NCBI RefSeq assembly: GCF_900460065.1
Contig: NZ_UAVD01000048.1
Coordinates: 1-64,000, forward strand
From: Streptomyces griseus
GTDB taxonomy: Bacteria > Actinomycetota > Actinomycetes > Streptomycetales > Streptomycetaceae
Reading direction: 5' to 3'
DNA length: 64,000 nt
Numbering within the stretch: the first letter of the stretch is position 1; each line of letters opens with the position of its first letter. The notes below the pieces were generated by a model. The model was not told where the DNA came from. It saw only the letters and a program-made list of their open reading frames with translations, and ran no database searches. Of this stretch, positions 26,770 to 35,470 are shown piece by piece. A program made the position numbers and the translations under genes.

Positions 26770-27476
26770 GCAACCGGACCGAGCCCCGGCGCGGGCTCCG
26801 CGGCCCCCGCCACGCGGGTCACACGGTGGCCGCGGACCACCTGGGGGCGTTGTCCCTGCCGGTCGGCGACGACGGCGTGATCATCGGCAACGACGCGAAC
26901 AACAAGCCGCAGCTGATCGGCTTCCACCGCCCGGTGCCCTACGACGTCACGCTGATCGGCGGACTGTGGACGGCGCAGGTCCTGGCGCTGCGGGCGGCGG
27001 GTACCGGCGCCCGGGTGGCGGTCGAGACCGGTCGCGTCCAGGCCTGGACCACGCTCGCCCAGGCGGCGGGCGCCGGGCTGGAGTGCGTGTCCCTGTACGA
27101 CGTGGGCCGTGTTCCGCCGACGGGGGCGACCGTGGGCAGCCCCGTGGTCGTCGTGCGGGACTGCGGCATGCGGCCGCCGCGCGGCCGGGTGGTGTCCTCG
27201 CCGTGGCAGTCCGTGCTGACGCTGCTCCCCTATCTGAGCCCGGTCGCACCGCGGTTGATGCGGTCGTCCGCGCTGGTGGGCGTCCAGCGGGTCTCGCCCG
27301 GCGAGGCCGAGCAGATCGGCCGGATCCTGGGGCTGGCGCGCGCCGAGTACGAGGCGCTGCCCACCCTGGCGGACGGGGTCACCCTCTGGGTGGCGGGGGG
27401 CGAACACCATTGGGTGATGACGAACCCGACGGACGCCGAGACCGGACTGCTGGGCACGGCTCGCCGGATGGACTGA
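26766..27476 (+). CDS. EccE-linked conserved T7SS protein, function unknown
   Basis: A 236-residue soluble protein with no signal or transmembrane segment. It begins with a basic tail, then alternating short beta and alpha segments (VGDDGVIIGNDANNKPQLIGFHRP, YDVTLIGGLWTAQVLALRAA). The composition resembles a detached or duplicated cytosolic domain of EccE. It overlaps eccE by GTGA, so it is made together with it. I do not know a function. Confidence 0.78.
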   Translation: MSNRTEPRRGLRGPRHAGHTVAADHLGALSLPVGDDGVIIGNDANNKPQLIGFHRPVPYDVTLIGGLWTAQVLALRAAGTGARVAVETGRVQAWTTLAQAAGAGLECVSLYDVGRVPPTGATVGSPVVVVRDCGMRPPRGRVVSSPWQSVLTLLPYLSPVAPRLMRSSALVGVQRVSPGEAEQIGRILGLARAEYEALPTLADGVTLWVAGGEHHWVMTNPTDAETGLLGTARRMD

Positions 27477-27523
27477 TTCTGATTCCTGTGCCCTCGGCAC
27501 CGGATGGACTGATTCCTGTGCCG
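27465..27523. repeat. local duplication at the end of the EccE-linked gene
   Basis: The string CCGGATGGACTGATTC, which contains the stop codon of the preceding gene, occurs at 27465-27480 and again at 27501-27516. TGATTCCTGTGCC also recurs (27481-27493 and 27511-27523). It is a 36-bp-spaced duplication in the gap before the BldB-like gene, with no separate gene in it. Confidence 0.85.
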
Positions 27524-27598
27524 TTCGGCCCACGAACACCCCTCCCTCCGGGGAACATGGACCACGCACCGAATCCGTTCGATCGAAGGGACGCCGCC

Positions 27599-27832
27599 AT
27601 GGGCACCCAGCAGGAAAAGGACGAGCTCTACGCTCTCGACATCTCGGATGTGACGTGGCTCAGCGCGCCCGGCACCGAGGAGGCCGAGGAGCGGGTCGAG
27701 ATCGCGCACCTGCCGGGCGGTGCCGTCGCCATGCGCTCCTCGTTGGACCCGGACACCGTGCTGCGGTACACGGAGGCGGAGTGGACGGCGTTCGTCCTGG
27801 GCGCTCGCGACGGGGAGTTCGACCTCACGTAG
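27599..27832 (+). CDS. bldB: BldB-family (DUF397) developmental protein
   Basis: A 77-residue DUF397 protein: DVTWLSAPGTEEAEERVEIA, GGAVAMRSSLDPDTVLRYT and EWTAFVLGARDGEFDL match the family pattern. BldB of S. coelicolor, needed for aerial growth and antibiotic production, is encoded beside the T7SS locus, so position and fold suggest this is its orthologue. GAAGGGA 8 nt before the ATG at 27599 supports this start. An in-frame ATG at 27557 would give 91 residues, nearer the known BldB size. Other DUF397 paralogues are common, so identity rests partly on location. Confidence 0.75.
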   Translation: MGTQQEKDELYALDISDVTWLSAPGTEEAEERVEIAHLPGGAVAMRSSLDPDTVLRYTEAEWTAFVLGARDGEFDLT

Positions 27833-27951
27833 GCCGCACCGCGGAGCCGGAGTGAGCTTTCCCGCTTCGCCCTGTGCGTGTATGGCACGGATTGACCGTC
27901 TGGTCGCCCCCTTTCCTTCGCACCGCGTTCACCGGGGTGCGGCACCGGGCC

Positions 27952-27979
27952 CGTGGGGCGGGGTTTGCCGTGCCCCACG
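27952..27979 (+). terminator. probable terminator after the BldB-like gene
   Basis: An 8-bp inverted repeat (CGTGGGGC, 27952-27959, with GCCCCACG, 27972-27979) and a 12-nt loop lie in the 316-bp gap 27833-28148. The rest of the gap shows no gene; a GTG-led AGGAGG at its end belongs to the next gene. Confidence 0.5.
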
Positions 27980-28148
27980 CCCTGCCTGAGTTCACCGGAT
28001 GGCGATTAGGGTGGGTGGGGCGCGGCAGAAGAAACCTGCGAGCGGGTGACGCGCGTCGCAAGGGGGAGAGCCGGGCGTACCGGCACATCGGGAACGGTCG
28101 CCCCCACCCACCACGGCACAAGGGTGCTCGACCACACCAGGAGGCAAA

Positions 28149-31100
28149 GTGAACGGCGATCGGGACGAGATCCGCGGCGGATGGGACCTGCCCGTCGACG
28201 AGTCGTCCGACGCGGATCCCGCCGAGATGACGGGTGAGTTCACCATCGACTACACCCCTCCCGCCTGGTACACGCAGAACGCGGCGGGGGATTCGTCGGG
28301 GGGCGCGGGCTCACACCTGGCGCCGCCTCCGCCGCCGGTCGGGGCGCCCCTGTCCTCGCCCGGCCTGTCGGCGACGCCGGGCGGCTTCGACCCCGACTGG
28401 GCGCCCGCCCCTCCGGCCTCCGCCGAGCCGGCCGTCCCCGCGGCTCCGGAGCCCCCGGTCTCCCCCGCCGTACCGGCGACGCCGTACGCTCCGGCTCCCC
28501 GGGCGCAGACTCCGGACGCCCCGGCTCCGCACACGCAGGGTTCGGACGCCACCGCACCGCACACGCACGGTTCACACGCTCCGGCACCGCACACCGGGAC
28601 TCCGGACGCTCCGGCTGCCGCTCCCGGGGCCGACAGCGGGGATACCGGCGCGTTCGGCGGCGGTGACGTGGAGAGCGGCTCGACGATGCGGTTCTCGCCC
28701 GCCGCCCTCAAGCGGGAGATCGCGGAGCGCGAGGCGGAGGCCGCCGCCGGATCCGCCGGGGGGACGGGGTCCGGGGCCGCCCCGGACGCCCCGTCCGGCG
28801 CCGGGGCCGCGCCCGACGACGCGAAGCCCACCGCTCCCGGCCCGGCCTCGGACGCAGGCTCGGGCTCGGGGTCCGAGGGCACCTCCTCGTCCGTCACCTC
28901 CGCGTCCCCTCCCTCCCCCGCCTCCTCCGATACGTCCGCCACGTCCTCCGAGGCGGCCGTCTCCCCCCTTCCCTCGCTCGGCGACACGGGCTCCGAGGCC
29001 GTCTCCCGTACGGACGCGGGCTCCGCGGTCTCCGAGAGCGGCGGCCCGGCCGGGACGACCACCGACGGAACCCCCGGCCCTGACGGGGTGTCCGCCCCCG
29101 GCGTCCCCGCGGGCACGGGCGCGCGGGACGCCGCGCCCCAGGACGTACCGCCTCCCGCCGCCGACGCCCCGCAGGCCGCCGCGGCACCGGTGCCGTGGTC
29201 GCCGCCCGCGCAGGGGGGCGCGCTGCCGCCGCTGCCGCCCACCTTCCAGCCGGCCGCGCCGGGGCCCTCCGCCCCGCAGCCGGCGGCGCAGTGGCCGGGT
29301 TCCGCCCCGGCGAACGAGGCACCCGGCGGCTACGGCTTCCCGCAGGCGGATCAGCCGCCGCACGCACCCCAGGCACCTCAGGCACCTCAGCAGCCGTACC
29401 AGCAACAGGGGTTCCCCGGTCAGCACGGTCCGTACGGGCCCGGAGCGCCGCTGCCGCCTCAGGCCCCCCAGGGCGCGGGCGGGTACGGCTTCCCGCCCCA
29501 GGGCGGCTACGGCTTCCCGCAGCCGGGCCAAGCGCCCCCCGCGCCGCAGCTCCAGTCGCAGCCGCAACCGCAACCGCAACCGCAACCGCAGGCGACCTTC
29601 CCGGCCCAGAGCAACCCCAACCTCCCCGCCCCCGTCGCCCCGCAGCAGCCGGAGGCGTACGGGCAACAGCCCCAGGCCCAGCCGCCTCAGCAGCAGCAAC
29701 CGCCCGTCGACCCGCGTACGGGCGGAGCCTGGCCCACCCCGGTGGCGCACGACCAGCGCGAGCGGTCGGTGCCCGGCGCCCCGCTCGGGTACACGGCGGC
29801 CGTCGAGCTCTCCTCCGACCGGCTGGTGCGGGGCAAGCAGAAGGCCAAGAGCAGCCGTAACCCCTCCGCCGCCTCCCGGTTCAAGCTGGGCGGCAAGAAG
29901 GAGGAGGCCGAGCGGCTGCGCAAGCTGGAGCTGATCCGCACCCCGGTGCTGTCCTGCTACCGGATCGCCGTGATCAGCCTCAAGGGCGGGGTCGGCAAGA
30001 CCACCACGACGACCGCGCTGGGTTCGACGCTGGCCACCGAGCGGCAGGACAAGATCCTCGCGATCGACGCCAACCCGGACGCCGGCACGCTGGGCCGGCG
30101 GGTGCGCCGTGAGACCGGGGCGACCATCCGCGACCTGGTGCAGGCGATCCCGTACCTCAACTCGTACATGGACATCCGGCGGTTCACCTCGCAGGCGCCC
30201 TCCGGTCTGGAGATCATCGCCAATGACGTGGACCCGGCGGTCTCCACGACGTTCAACGACGAGGACTACCGGCGCGCGATCGAGGTGCTCGGCAAGCAGT
30301 ACCCGATCATCCTCACCGACTCGGGCACCGGGCTGCTCTACAGCGCGATGCGCGGGGTGCTCGACCTCGCCGACCAGCTGATCATCATCTCCACGCCCTC
30401 GGTCGACGGTGCGTCCAGCGCCTCCACGACGCTGGACTGGCTCTCCGCGCACGGCTACGCCGATCTGGTGCAGCGTTCGCTCACCGTCATCTCCGGTGTC
30501 CGCGAGACCGGAAAGATGATCAAGGTGGACGACATCGTCCAGCACTTCGAGACGCGCTGCCGCGGCGTCGTCGTCGTCCCGTTCGACGAGCACCTGGCGG
30601 CCGGCGCCGAGGTCGACCTCGACATGATGCGGCCCAAGACCCGTGAGGCGTACTTCCACCTCTCGGCACTGGTGGCCGAGGACTTCGCGCGGGCCCAGCA
30701 GCAGCAGGGACTGTGGACGGGGGACGGCCAGAACCCGCCGCCGCAGTTCGCCCCGCCCATGCCCGGCCAGCAGGGCTACCCGGCACCGGGACAGCCCATG
30801 CCGGGACAGCCGATGCCGGGACAGCAGGGCGTCCCCGGTCAGCACGCCCCTCAGCACGCTCCCGGACAGCAGATCCCGGGCCGGCAGCCGTACGCGCCGC
30901 AGCAGCCCGGACCCGGTCGGCCCTACCCGCAGCAGCCGCACCCCGGGCACCCCCCGCAGGCACAGCCGGGGCAGCACGCGCAGCCCGGGCAGCCCGGGCA
31001 GCCGCAGCCGTACGCCCAGCAGCCCTACGGCGGGCAGCCGCCGTACGGGGGATATCCGACCGCCGGTCAGCCGGGCGGACCCTACGCTCCGCAGGGGGCG

Positions 31101-31307
31101 CAGGGCGGACCGCAGAACGGGTGGCTCCAGGCGCCTCCCCCGCAGGCCGGCCCGGGTGCGCCCGGGGCGGGTGTGCCGCAGCAGCCGCAGCCGGAGCAGC
31201 AGGGCGAGCAGGCCAACCCGGCAGGCCAGCCCGATCTGCAGGGGCCGGTGCCTCCCGCCGGCTGGCAGCAGACGCCTCCCCAGCCGCCGCCGGCACCTCG
31301 GCAGTAG
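28149..31307 (+). CDS. EspI-like ParA/MinD-family ATPase with Pro/Gln-rich arms
   Basis: A 1052-residue cytosolic protein. Residues 1 to about 540 are disordered and rich in Ala, Pro, Ser and Gln, with APHT-type repeats (about 110-155), YGFPQ units and a PQ run. Residues about 600-860 form a MinD-type ATPase with a deviant Walker A (KGGVGKTTTTT, about 611), DANPDAGTLG and VISGVRETGK. The rest (about 870-1052) is PGQP- and QQP-rich. Mycobacterial EspI of ESX-1 has the same plan (proline-rich head, MinD-like tail). AGGAGG stands 4 nt before the GTG. It belongs to the T7SS locus by context; substrate unknown. Confidence 0.85.
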   Translation: MNGDRDEIRGGWDLPVDESSDADPAEMTGEFTIDYTPPAWYTQNAAGDSSGGAGSHLAPPPPPVGAPLSSPGLSATPGGFDPDWAPAPPASAEPAVPAAPEPPVSPAVPATPYAPAPRAQTPDAPAPHTQGSDATAPHTHGSHAPAPHTGTPDAPAAAPGADSGDTGAFGGGDVESGSTMRFSPAALKREIAEREAEAAAGSAGGTGSGAAPDAPSGAGAAPDDAKPTAPGPASDAGSGSGSEGTSSSVTSASPPSPASSDTSATSSEAAVSPLPSLGDTGSEAVSRTDAGSAVSESGGPAGTTTDGTPGPDGVSAPGVPAGTGARDAAPQDVPPPAADAPQAAAAPVPWSPPAQGGALPPLPPTFQPAAPGPSAPQPAAQWPGSAPANEAPGGYGFPQADQPPHAPQAPQAPQQPYQQQGFPGQHGPYGPGAPLPPQAPQGAGGYGFPPQGGYGFPQPGQAPPAPQLQSQPQPQPQPQPQATFPAQSNPNLPAPVAPQQPEAYGQQPQAQPPQQQQPPVDPRTGGAWPTPVAHDQRERSVPGAPLGYTAAVELSSDRLVRGKQKAKSSRNPSAASRFKLGGKKEEAERLRKLELIRTPVLSCYRIAVISLKGGVGKTTTTTALGSTLATERQDKILAIDANPDAGTLGRRVRRETGATIRDLVQAIPYLNSYMDIRRFTSQAPSGLEIIANDVDPAVSTTFNDEDYRRAIEVLGKQYPIILTDSGTGLLYSAMRGVLDLADQLIIISTPSVDGASSASTTLDWLSAHGYADLVQRSLTVISGVRETGKMIKVDDIVQHFETRCRGVVVVPFDEHLAAGAEVDLDMMRPKTREAYFHLSALVAEDFARAQQQQGLWTGDGQNPPPQFAPPMPGQQGYPAPGQPMPGQPMPGQQGVPGQHAPQHAPGQQIPGRQPYAPQQPGPGRPYPQQPHPGHPPQAQPGQHAQPGQPGQPQPYAQQPYGGQPPYGGYPTAGQPGGPYAPQGAQGGPQNGWLQAPPPQAGPGAPGAGVPQQPQPEQQGEQANPAGQPDLQGPVPPAGWQQTPPQPPPAPRQ

Positions 31308-31352
31308 GACCCGAAGTGGTTGAGACCAATGGGGGTCAGTGAAGGTCCGGTG

Positions 31353-31386
31353 AAGGGCCCGTACCGCTCGCGCGGTGCGGGTCCTT
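31353..31386 (+). terminator. terminator after the EspI-like gene
   Basis: A 15-bp stem (31353-31367 with 31372-31386; two G-U pairs) and a TCGC tetraloop lie 46 bp past the stop. It closes the T7SS region on the right. Confidence 0.8.
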
Positions 31387-31413
31387 CCGCTATTCCCGCA
31401 GCCCACACGCGGT

Positions 31414-31454
31414 TTGACGGACCGTTGACGAGCCTTGACGACCGCTGATAGACC
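31414..31454 (+). promoter_or_regulatory. probable promoter of the ABC importer operon, with three TTGACG repeats
   Basis: TTGACG occurs at 31414, 31425 and 31435, spaced 11 and 10 bp. The middle copy is 18 bp from TAGACC (31449-31454), a usable -10, and about 72 bp from the importer ATG at 31527. The extra copies at helical spacing could be regulator half-sites on the -35 face, or coincidence. Confidence 0.45.
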
Positions 31455-31526
31455 TTCGCTTCACCAACTGGCGAACCAGAGATCTGCCCGCCTTCTTCAG
31501 CGAGTGATGACGCGAGGTCCCCGTCC

Positions 31527-33404
31527 ATGGTCACTAGAGTTCCCCACCACTCCACCCGGCCACGCCGACGCCTACGCCTCCTGCTGGCCTCCGGCGTGGC
31601 CGCCCTGGCACTCACCGCCGGATCCGTCGTACCCGGAAACCCGCTCGCGCCCGACCCCTCCGAGGCGCGCGCGGAGGACGGGAAGTCGACGCTCACGGTC
31701 GCCGTCGCGCAGAGCGTCGACTCGCTCAGCCCGTTCCTGGCGCAGCGGCTGCTCAGCACGAGCGTCCTGCGGCTGATGTACGACTTCCTCACCAACTACG
31801 ACCCGAAGGACAACAAGGCGATCCCGGGTCTGGCCACCGCGTGGGAGCCCTCCGCGGACAAGCTGACGTGGACGTACACGATCCGCTCGGACTCGAAGTG
31901 GTCCGACGGGCAGCAGGCCACCGCCGAGGACGCGGCCTGGACGTTCAACAAGATGATGACGGACGAGGGCGCCGCCACCTCCAACGGCAGCTTCGTGGGG
32001 AACTTCGAGAAGGTGACCGCCCCCAGCAAGGACAAGCTGGTCATCACGTTGAAGGAGCCGCAGGCCACGATGGCCGCGCTCGACGTGCCGATCGTCCCCA
32101 AGCACCTCTGGGAGAAGGTCGGCGACTTCTCGAAGTTCAACAACGACAAGGAGTTCCCCATCGTGGGGAACGGTCCGTTCATCGTGACGGACTACAAGGT
32201 CGACAGCTATGTGAAGCTGAAGGCCAACAAGGACTTCTGGCGCGGGTCCCCCAAGTTCGACGAGCTGGTCTTCCGCTACTACAAGGACCAGGACGCGGCC
32301 GTGGCCGCCCTGCGCAAGGGCGAGGTGTCCTTCGTCGCGGGCAGCCCCAGCCTGACCCCGGCCCAGTCCGCCTCCCTGGAGAACACCCCGGACATCAAGG
32401 TGAACGACGCCCCGGGCCGCCGCTTCTTCGCGCTCGCCGTCAACCCCGGCGCCCGTACCAAGGACGGGCAGAAGTTCGGCGACGGGCACCCGGCGCTGCT
32501 GGACCAGAAGGTGCGGCACGCGCTGTTCATGGCGGTCGACCGCAAGACCATCATCGACAAGGTGTTCCAGGGGCACGCCGTCGAGGGCGAGGGCTACATC
32601 CCGCCCCGCTTCGGCGACTACTTCTGGAAGCCGTCGGCGGACCAGAAGCTCGCCCACGACCCGGCGAAGGCCTCGGACCTGCTCGACGAGGCCGGGTACG
32701 AGAAGAACAGCGCGGGCAAGCGCGTCGGCAAGGACGGCAAGCCGCTCGACTTCCGCATCCTCTGCCACGCCACCGACCCCAACGACAAGGCGATCGGCAA
32801 GTACCTCCAGGAGTGGTGGGGCGAGCAGGGCATCGGGCTGAAGGTCGACTGCCTCGACAACGTTTCCGACCCCTGGTACGCCGGTGAGTACGACCTCGCC
32901 TTCGACGGCTGGTCCGTCAACCCCGACCCCGACTTCGTCCTCTCCATCCACACCTGCGACGCGCTGCCGGCGAAGGCGAAGGAGACGGCGTCGACGGACA
33001 ACTTCATCTGCGACAAGCAGTACGACGAGCTCTACAAGAAGCAACTGGCCGAGTACGACCCCGCCAAGCGGGCGGATCTGGTCAAGCAACTGGAGTCGCG
33101 GCTGTACGACACCGGGTACATGAACGTCATGGCGTACCCGAATGCCGTCGAGGCCTACCGCACCGACCACATCGAGTCCATCACCACCATGCCGTCGGCC
33201 GCGGGCAACATCTACGGCCAGGACGGTTACTGGAGCTGGTGGTCGGCGGTCCCGGCCGCCGGGGCCTCCTCGTCCGGTTCCTCCGACTCCGGTGGCTCCT
33301 CCACCGGGGTGCTCGTCGGGATCGGGATCGCCGTCGTCGTCCTCGCCGGTGGCGGACTCCTGTTCGCCATGCGTCGCCGCTCCACCGCGGAAGACCGTGA
33401 ATAG
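31527..33404 (+). CDS. ABC importer substrate-binding protein (family 5), membrane-anchored
   Basis: Extracellular binding protein of the peptide/nickel/opine family (SBP_bac_5), 625 residues. It has a Sec signal peptide with Ala-rich core (LLASGVAALALTAG) and cleavage near ARA-ED. The mature domain carries TLTVAVAQSVDSLSPF and the family signature region. No lipobox Cys exists; instead the C-terminus has a Ser/Gly linker, one transmembrane helix (LVGIGIAVVVLAGGGLLFAM) and RRRS, so it is held by its tail. Most Gram-positive homologues are lipoproteins. It lies 3 bp before the permease gene. Confidence 0.92.
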   Translation: MVTRVPHHSTRPRRRLRLLLASGVAALALTAGSVVPGNPLAPDPSEARAEDGKSTLTVAVAQSVDSLSPFLAQRLLSTSVLRLMYDFLTNYDPKDNKAIPGLATAWEPSADKLTWTYTIRSDSKWSDGQQATAEDAAWTFNKMMTDEGAATSNGSFVGNFEKVTAPSKDKLVITLKEPQATMAALDVPIVPKHLWEKVGDFSKFNNDKEFPIVGNGPFIVTDYKVDSYVKLKANKDFWRGSPKFDELVFRYYKDQDAAVAALRKGEVSFVAGSPSLTPAQSASLENTPDIKVNDAPGRRFFALAVNPGARTKDGQKFGDGHPALLDQKVRHALFMAVDRKTIIDKVFQGHAVEGEGYIPPRFGDYFWKPSADQKLAHDPAKASDLLDEAGYEKNSAGKRVGKDGKPLDFRILCHATDPNDKAIGKYLQEWWGEQGIGLKVDCLDNVSDPWYAGEYDLAFDGWSVNPDPDFVLSIHTCDALPAKAKETASTDNFICDKQYDELYKKQLAEYDPAKRADLVKQLESRLYDTGYMNVMAYPNAVEAYRTDHIESITTMPSAAGNIYGQDGYWSWWSAVPAAGASSSGSSDSGGSSTGVLVGIGIAVVVLAGGGLLFAMRRRSTAEDRE

Positions 33405-33407
33405 TCC

Positions 33408-34499
33408 ATGAGCTCAGAAAGCACTCCCGCCCTGCTCAAGGGCGCGGCGGGCGTGGAGAGCACCGCATCCGGCGGCCCGGCTCCGGCCGGGCCGTCGGCC
33501 CGCTCCCCGCGCTCCCGCTCCACCGCCGCCTACGCCCGCTACGCGGCGGGCAAACTCGCCGGGGCGGCCGTCTCCCTCTTCGCCGTCCTCGTCACCAGCT
33601 TCTTCCTCTTCCGGCTGATCCCCGGCGACCCGGTCAAGCAGATGACCGGCGGCCGTCAGGTGTCGACCGAGCAGATCGCGGCGATGCGCCGGGAGTTCGG
33701 CCTCGACCTGCCGCTGTGGCAGCAGTTCACCCAGTACTGCGGCAAGGCGCTGACCGGCGACTTCGGTACGTCGTACCAGTTCCGCGCCCCCGTCGTCGAC
33801 AAGATCGCCGAGGCGCTGCCGGCCACCCTGCTGCTGACCGGGACCGCCTTCGTCATCTACACCCTGCTCGGCATCTGGCTGGGCGCCCGCTCGGCGTGGC
33901 GCAACGGCAGTGCCGGGGACCGCGCGAACACGGCGTTCGCGCTGACGCTGTACTCGGTGCCCTCGTTCTGGCTCGGCCTGCTCCTCATCATCACCCTGTC
34001 GGTGGGCATCGGCCCGATCCCCGGGATCTTCCCGACCGGCGGCATGGAGTCCGGGAACACCGAGGGGATCGACCGGGTGCTGGACATCGCCCACCACCTG
34101 GTGCTGCCCGTGGTCACGCTGGTCGCCGTGGAGTACGCGCGCACCCTGCTGGTGATGCGCTCCTCGCTGCTGGACGAGATGGGCAGCGACTATCTGACGA
34201 CCGCCCGCGCCAAGGGGCTGCGCGACGACCTCGTACGCCGCAAGCACGCCGTGCCGAACGCGATGCTGCCGACCGTGACGCTGCTTTTCGTGAACCTCGG
34301 CACGACGGTCGCCGGGGCGATCCTGGTGGAGACGGTGTTCTCCTGGCCGGGTCTCGGCGGCCTGTTCTACCAGGCGCTGAGCGTGCCCGACCTGCCGTTG
34401 GTGCAGGCGCTGTTCTTCGTGTTCGCCGCCGCGGTGATCCTGATGAACACGCTGGCCGATGTGATCTATCCGCTGCTCGATCCCCGGGTGGGCCGATGA
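33408..34499 (+). CDS. peptide-type ABC transporter permease (DppB/OppB family)
   Basis: A 363-residue permease with about six transmembrane helices. A cytosolic N-terminus (1-42) precedes the first helix (LAGAAVSLFAVLVTSFFLFRLIPGDPV). The Opp motif RQVSTEQIAAMRREFGLDLP and the EAA-like loop YLTTARAKGLRDD are visible. It pairs with the next gene to form the channel. Its stop overlaps the next start (ATGA). Confidence 0.93.
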   Translation: MSSESTPALLKGAAGVESTASGGPAPAGPSARSPRSRSTAAYARYAAGKLAGAAVSLFAVLVTSFFLFRLIPGDPVKQMTGGRQVSTEQIAAMRREFGLDLPLWQQFTQYCGKALTGDFGTSYQFRAPVVDKIAEALPATLLLTGTAFVIYTLLGIWLGARSAWRNGSAGDRANTAFALTLYSVPSFWLGLLLIITLSVGIGPIPGIFPTGGMESGNTEGIDRVLDIAHHLVLPVVTLVAVEYARTLLVMRSSLLDEMGSDYLTTARAKGLRDDLVRRKHAVPNAMLPTVTLLFVNLGTTVAGAILVETVFSWPGLGGLFYQALSVPDLPLVQALFFVFAAAVILMNTLADVIYPLLDPRVGR

Positions 34500-35470
34500 C
34501 GACGTCGATGCAGAAGCCCGAGCCGCTGGAACCGGAGGCCCGGAAGCCCTCCGGGCCTCCGGCGAAGCAGGTCCCGGGGCAGAGCCCGCGCGCCCTCACC
34601 CGGGCCCGGCGCCGGCAGGCGGTGGCCCGCTTCTGGCGGCAGTACCGCACGCACCGCGCCGGGCTCGTCGGGCTGGCCGTGCTGGCGGTCATCGCCCTGC
34701 TCGCGCTGACCGCCCCGCTGCTGGTCGGGGCCGACTCGCAGAGCGTGACCAACGCCCCGGGCGGCCCGATGGAGGCGCCGAGCGGCGAGTTCCCGCTCGG
34801 GACCGACCAGTTCGGCCGCAGCCTGCTGGCCCTGATGCTGTGGGGCACCCGGGTCTCGCTGACGGTCGGGCTGCTCGCCGCGTTCCTGTCGGTGGCGATC
34901 GGGACCCTGATCGGGATCACCGCGGGCCACTTCAAGGGCTGGTACGCCACCGTCATCATGCGGGTGACGGACTGGTTCCTGGTGATGCCGACCCTGGTGC
35001 TGGCGATCGCCCTGGCGACGGTCCTGTCCCGGTCGGTGTGGACGACGATCCTGGCGATCGGCGTGACGACCTGGCCGACGACGGCCCGGCTGGTCCGCGC
35101 CCAGACGCTGTCCGTCGAGTCCCGCCCGTACATCGAACGCTCCCGGGCGCTCGGCGGCGGACACCGCCACATCATGTCCCGTCACGTCCTGCCCAATGTG
35201 ATGCCGCTGGTGCTGGCCCAGACCACGCTCGTGATCTCCACCGCCATCCTCACCGAAGCCACGCTCGCCTTCCTCGGGCTCAGCGATCCCACGATCGTCT
35301 CCTGGGGCGGTCTGCTCCAGGACGCCCGCGAGGCCGGCGCGGTCAGCTCCGGCAACTGGTGGTACCTCGCTCCGCCCGGACTCGCCATCGCCGTGGTCGC
35401 CCTCGCCTTCACGCTGTGCGGCCGCGCCGTCGAGTCCGTGCTCAACCCCAAGCTGGGGGTGTCCCGTTGA
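34496..35470 (+). CDS. peptide-type ABC transporter permease (DppC/OppC family)
   Basis: A 324-residue permease with an N-terminal OppC-type region (FWRQYRTHRAGLVGLAVLAVIALLA), the signature PLGTDQFGRSLLALMLWGTR and the EAA loop RPYIERSRALGG that docks the ATPases. About six transmembrane helices. The ATG at 34496 overlaps the DppB-type stop by 4 bp, and its own stop overlaps the next start. Confidence 0.94.
   Translation: MTTSMQKPEPLEPEARKPSGPPAKQVPGQSPRALTRARRRQAVARFWRQYRTHRAGLVGLAVLAVIALLALTAPLLVGADSQSVTNAPGGPMEAPSGEFPLGTDQFGRSLLALMLWGTRVSLTVGLLAAFLSVAIGTLIGITAGHFKGWYATVIMRVTDWFLVMPTLVLAIALATVLSRSVWTTILAIGVTTWPTTARLVRAQTLSVESRPYIERSRALGGGHRHIMSRHVLPNVMPLVLAQTTLVISTAILTEATLAFLGLSDPTIVSWGGLLQDAREAGAVSSGNWWYLAPPGLAIAVVALAFTLCGRAVESVLNPKLGVSR

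Noticed and set aside
28572..31406. 944-residue minus-strand reading frame opposite the EspI-like gene
   Set aside because: Arg/Leu/Gly-rich antisense frame with no start context; the sense frame has the ATPase motifs.
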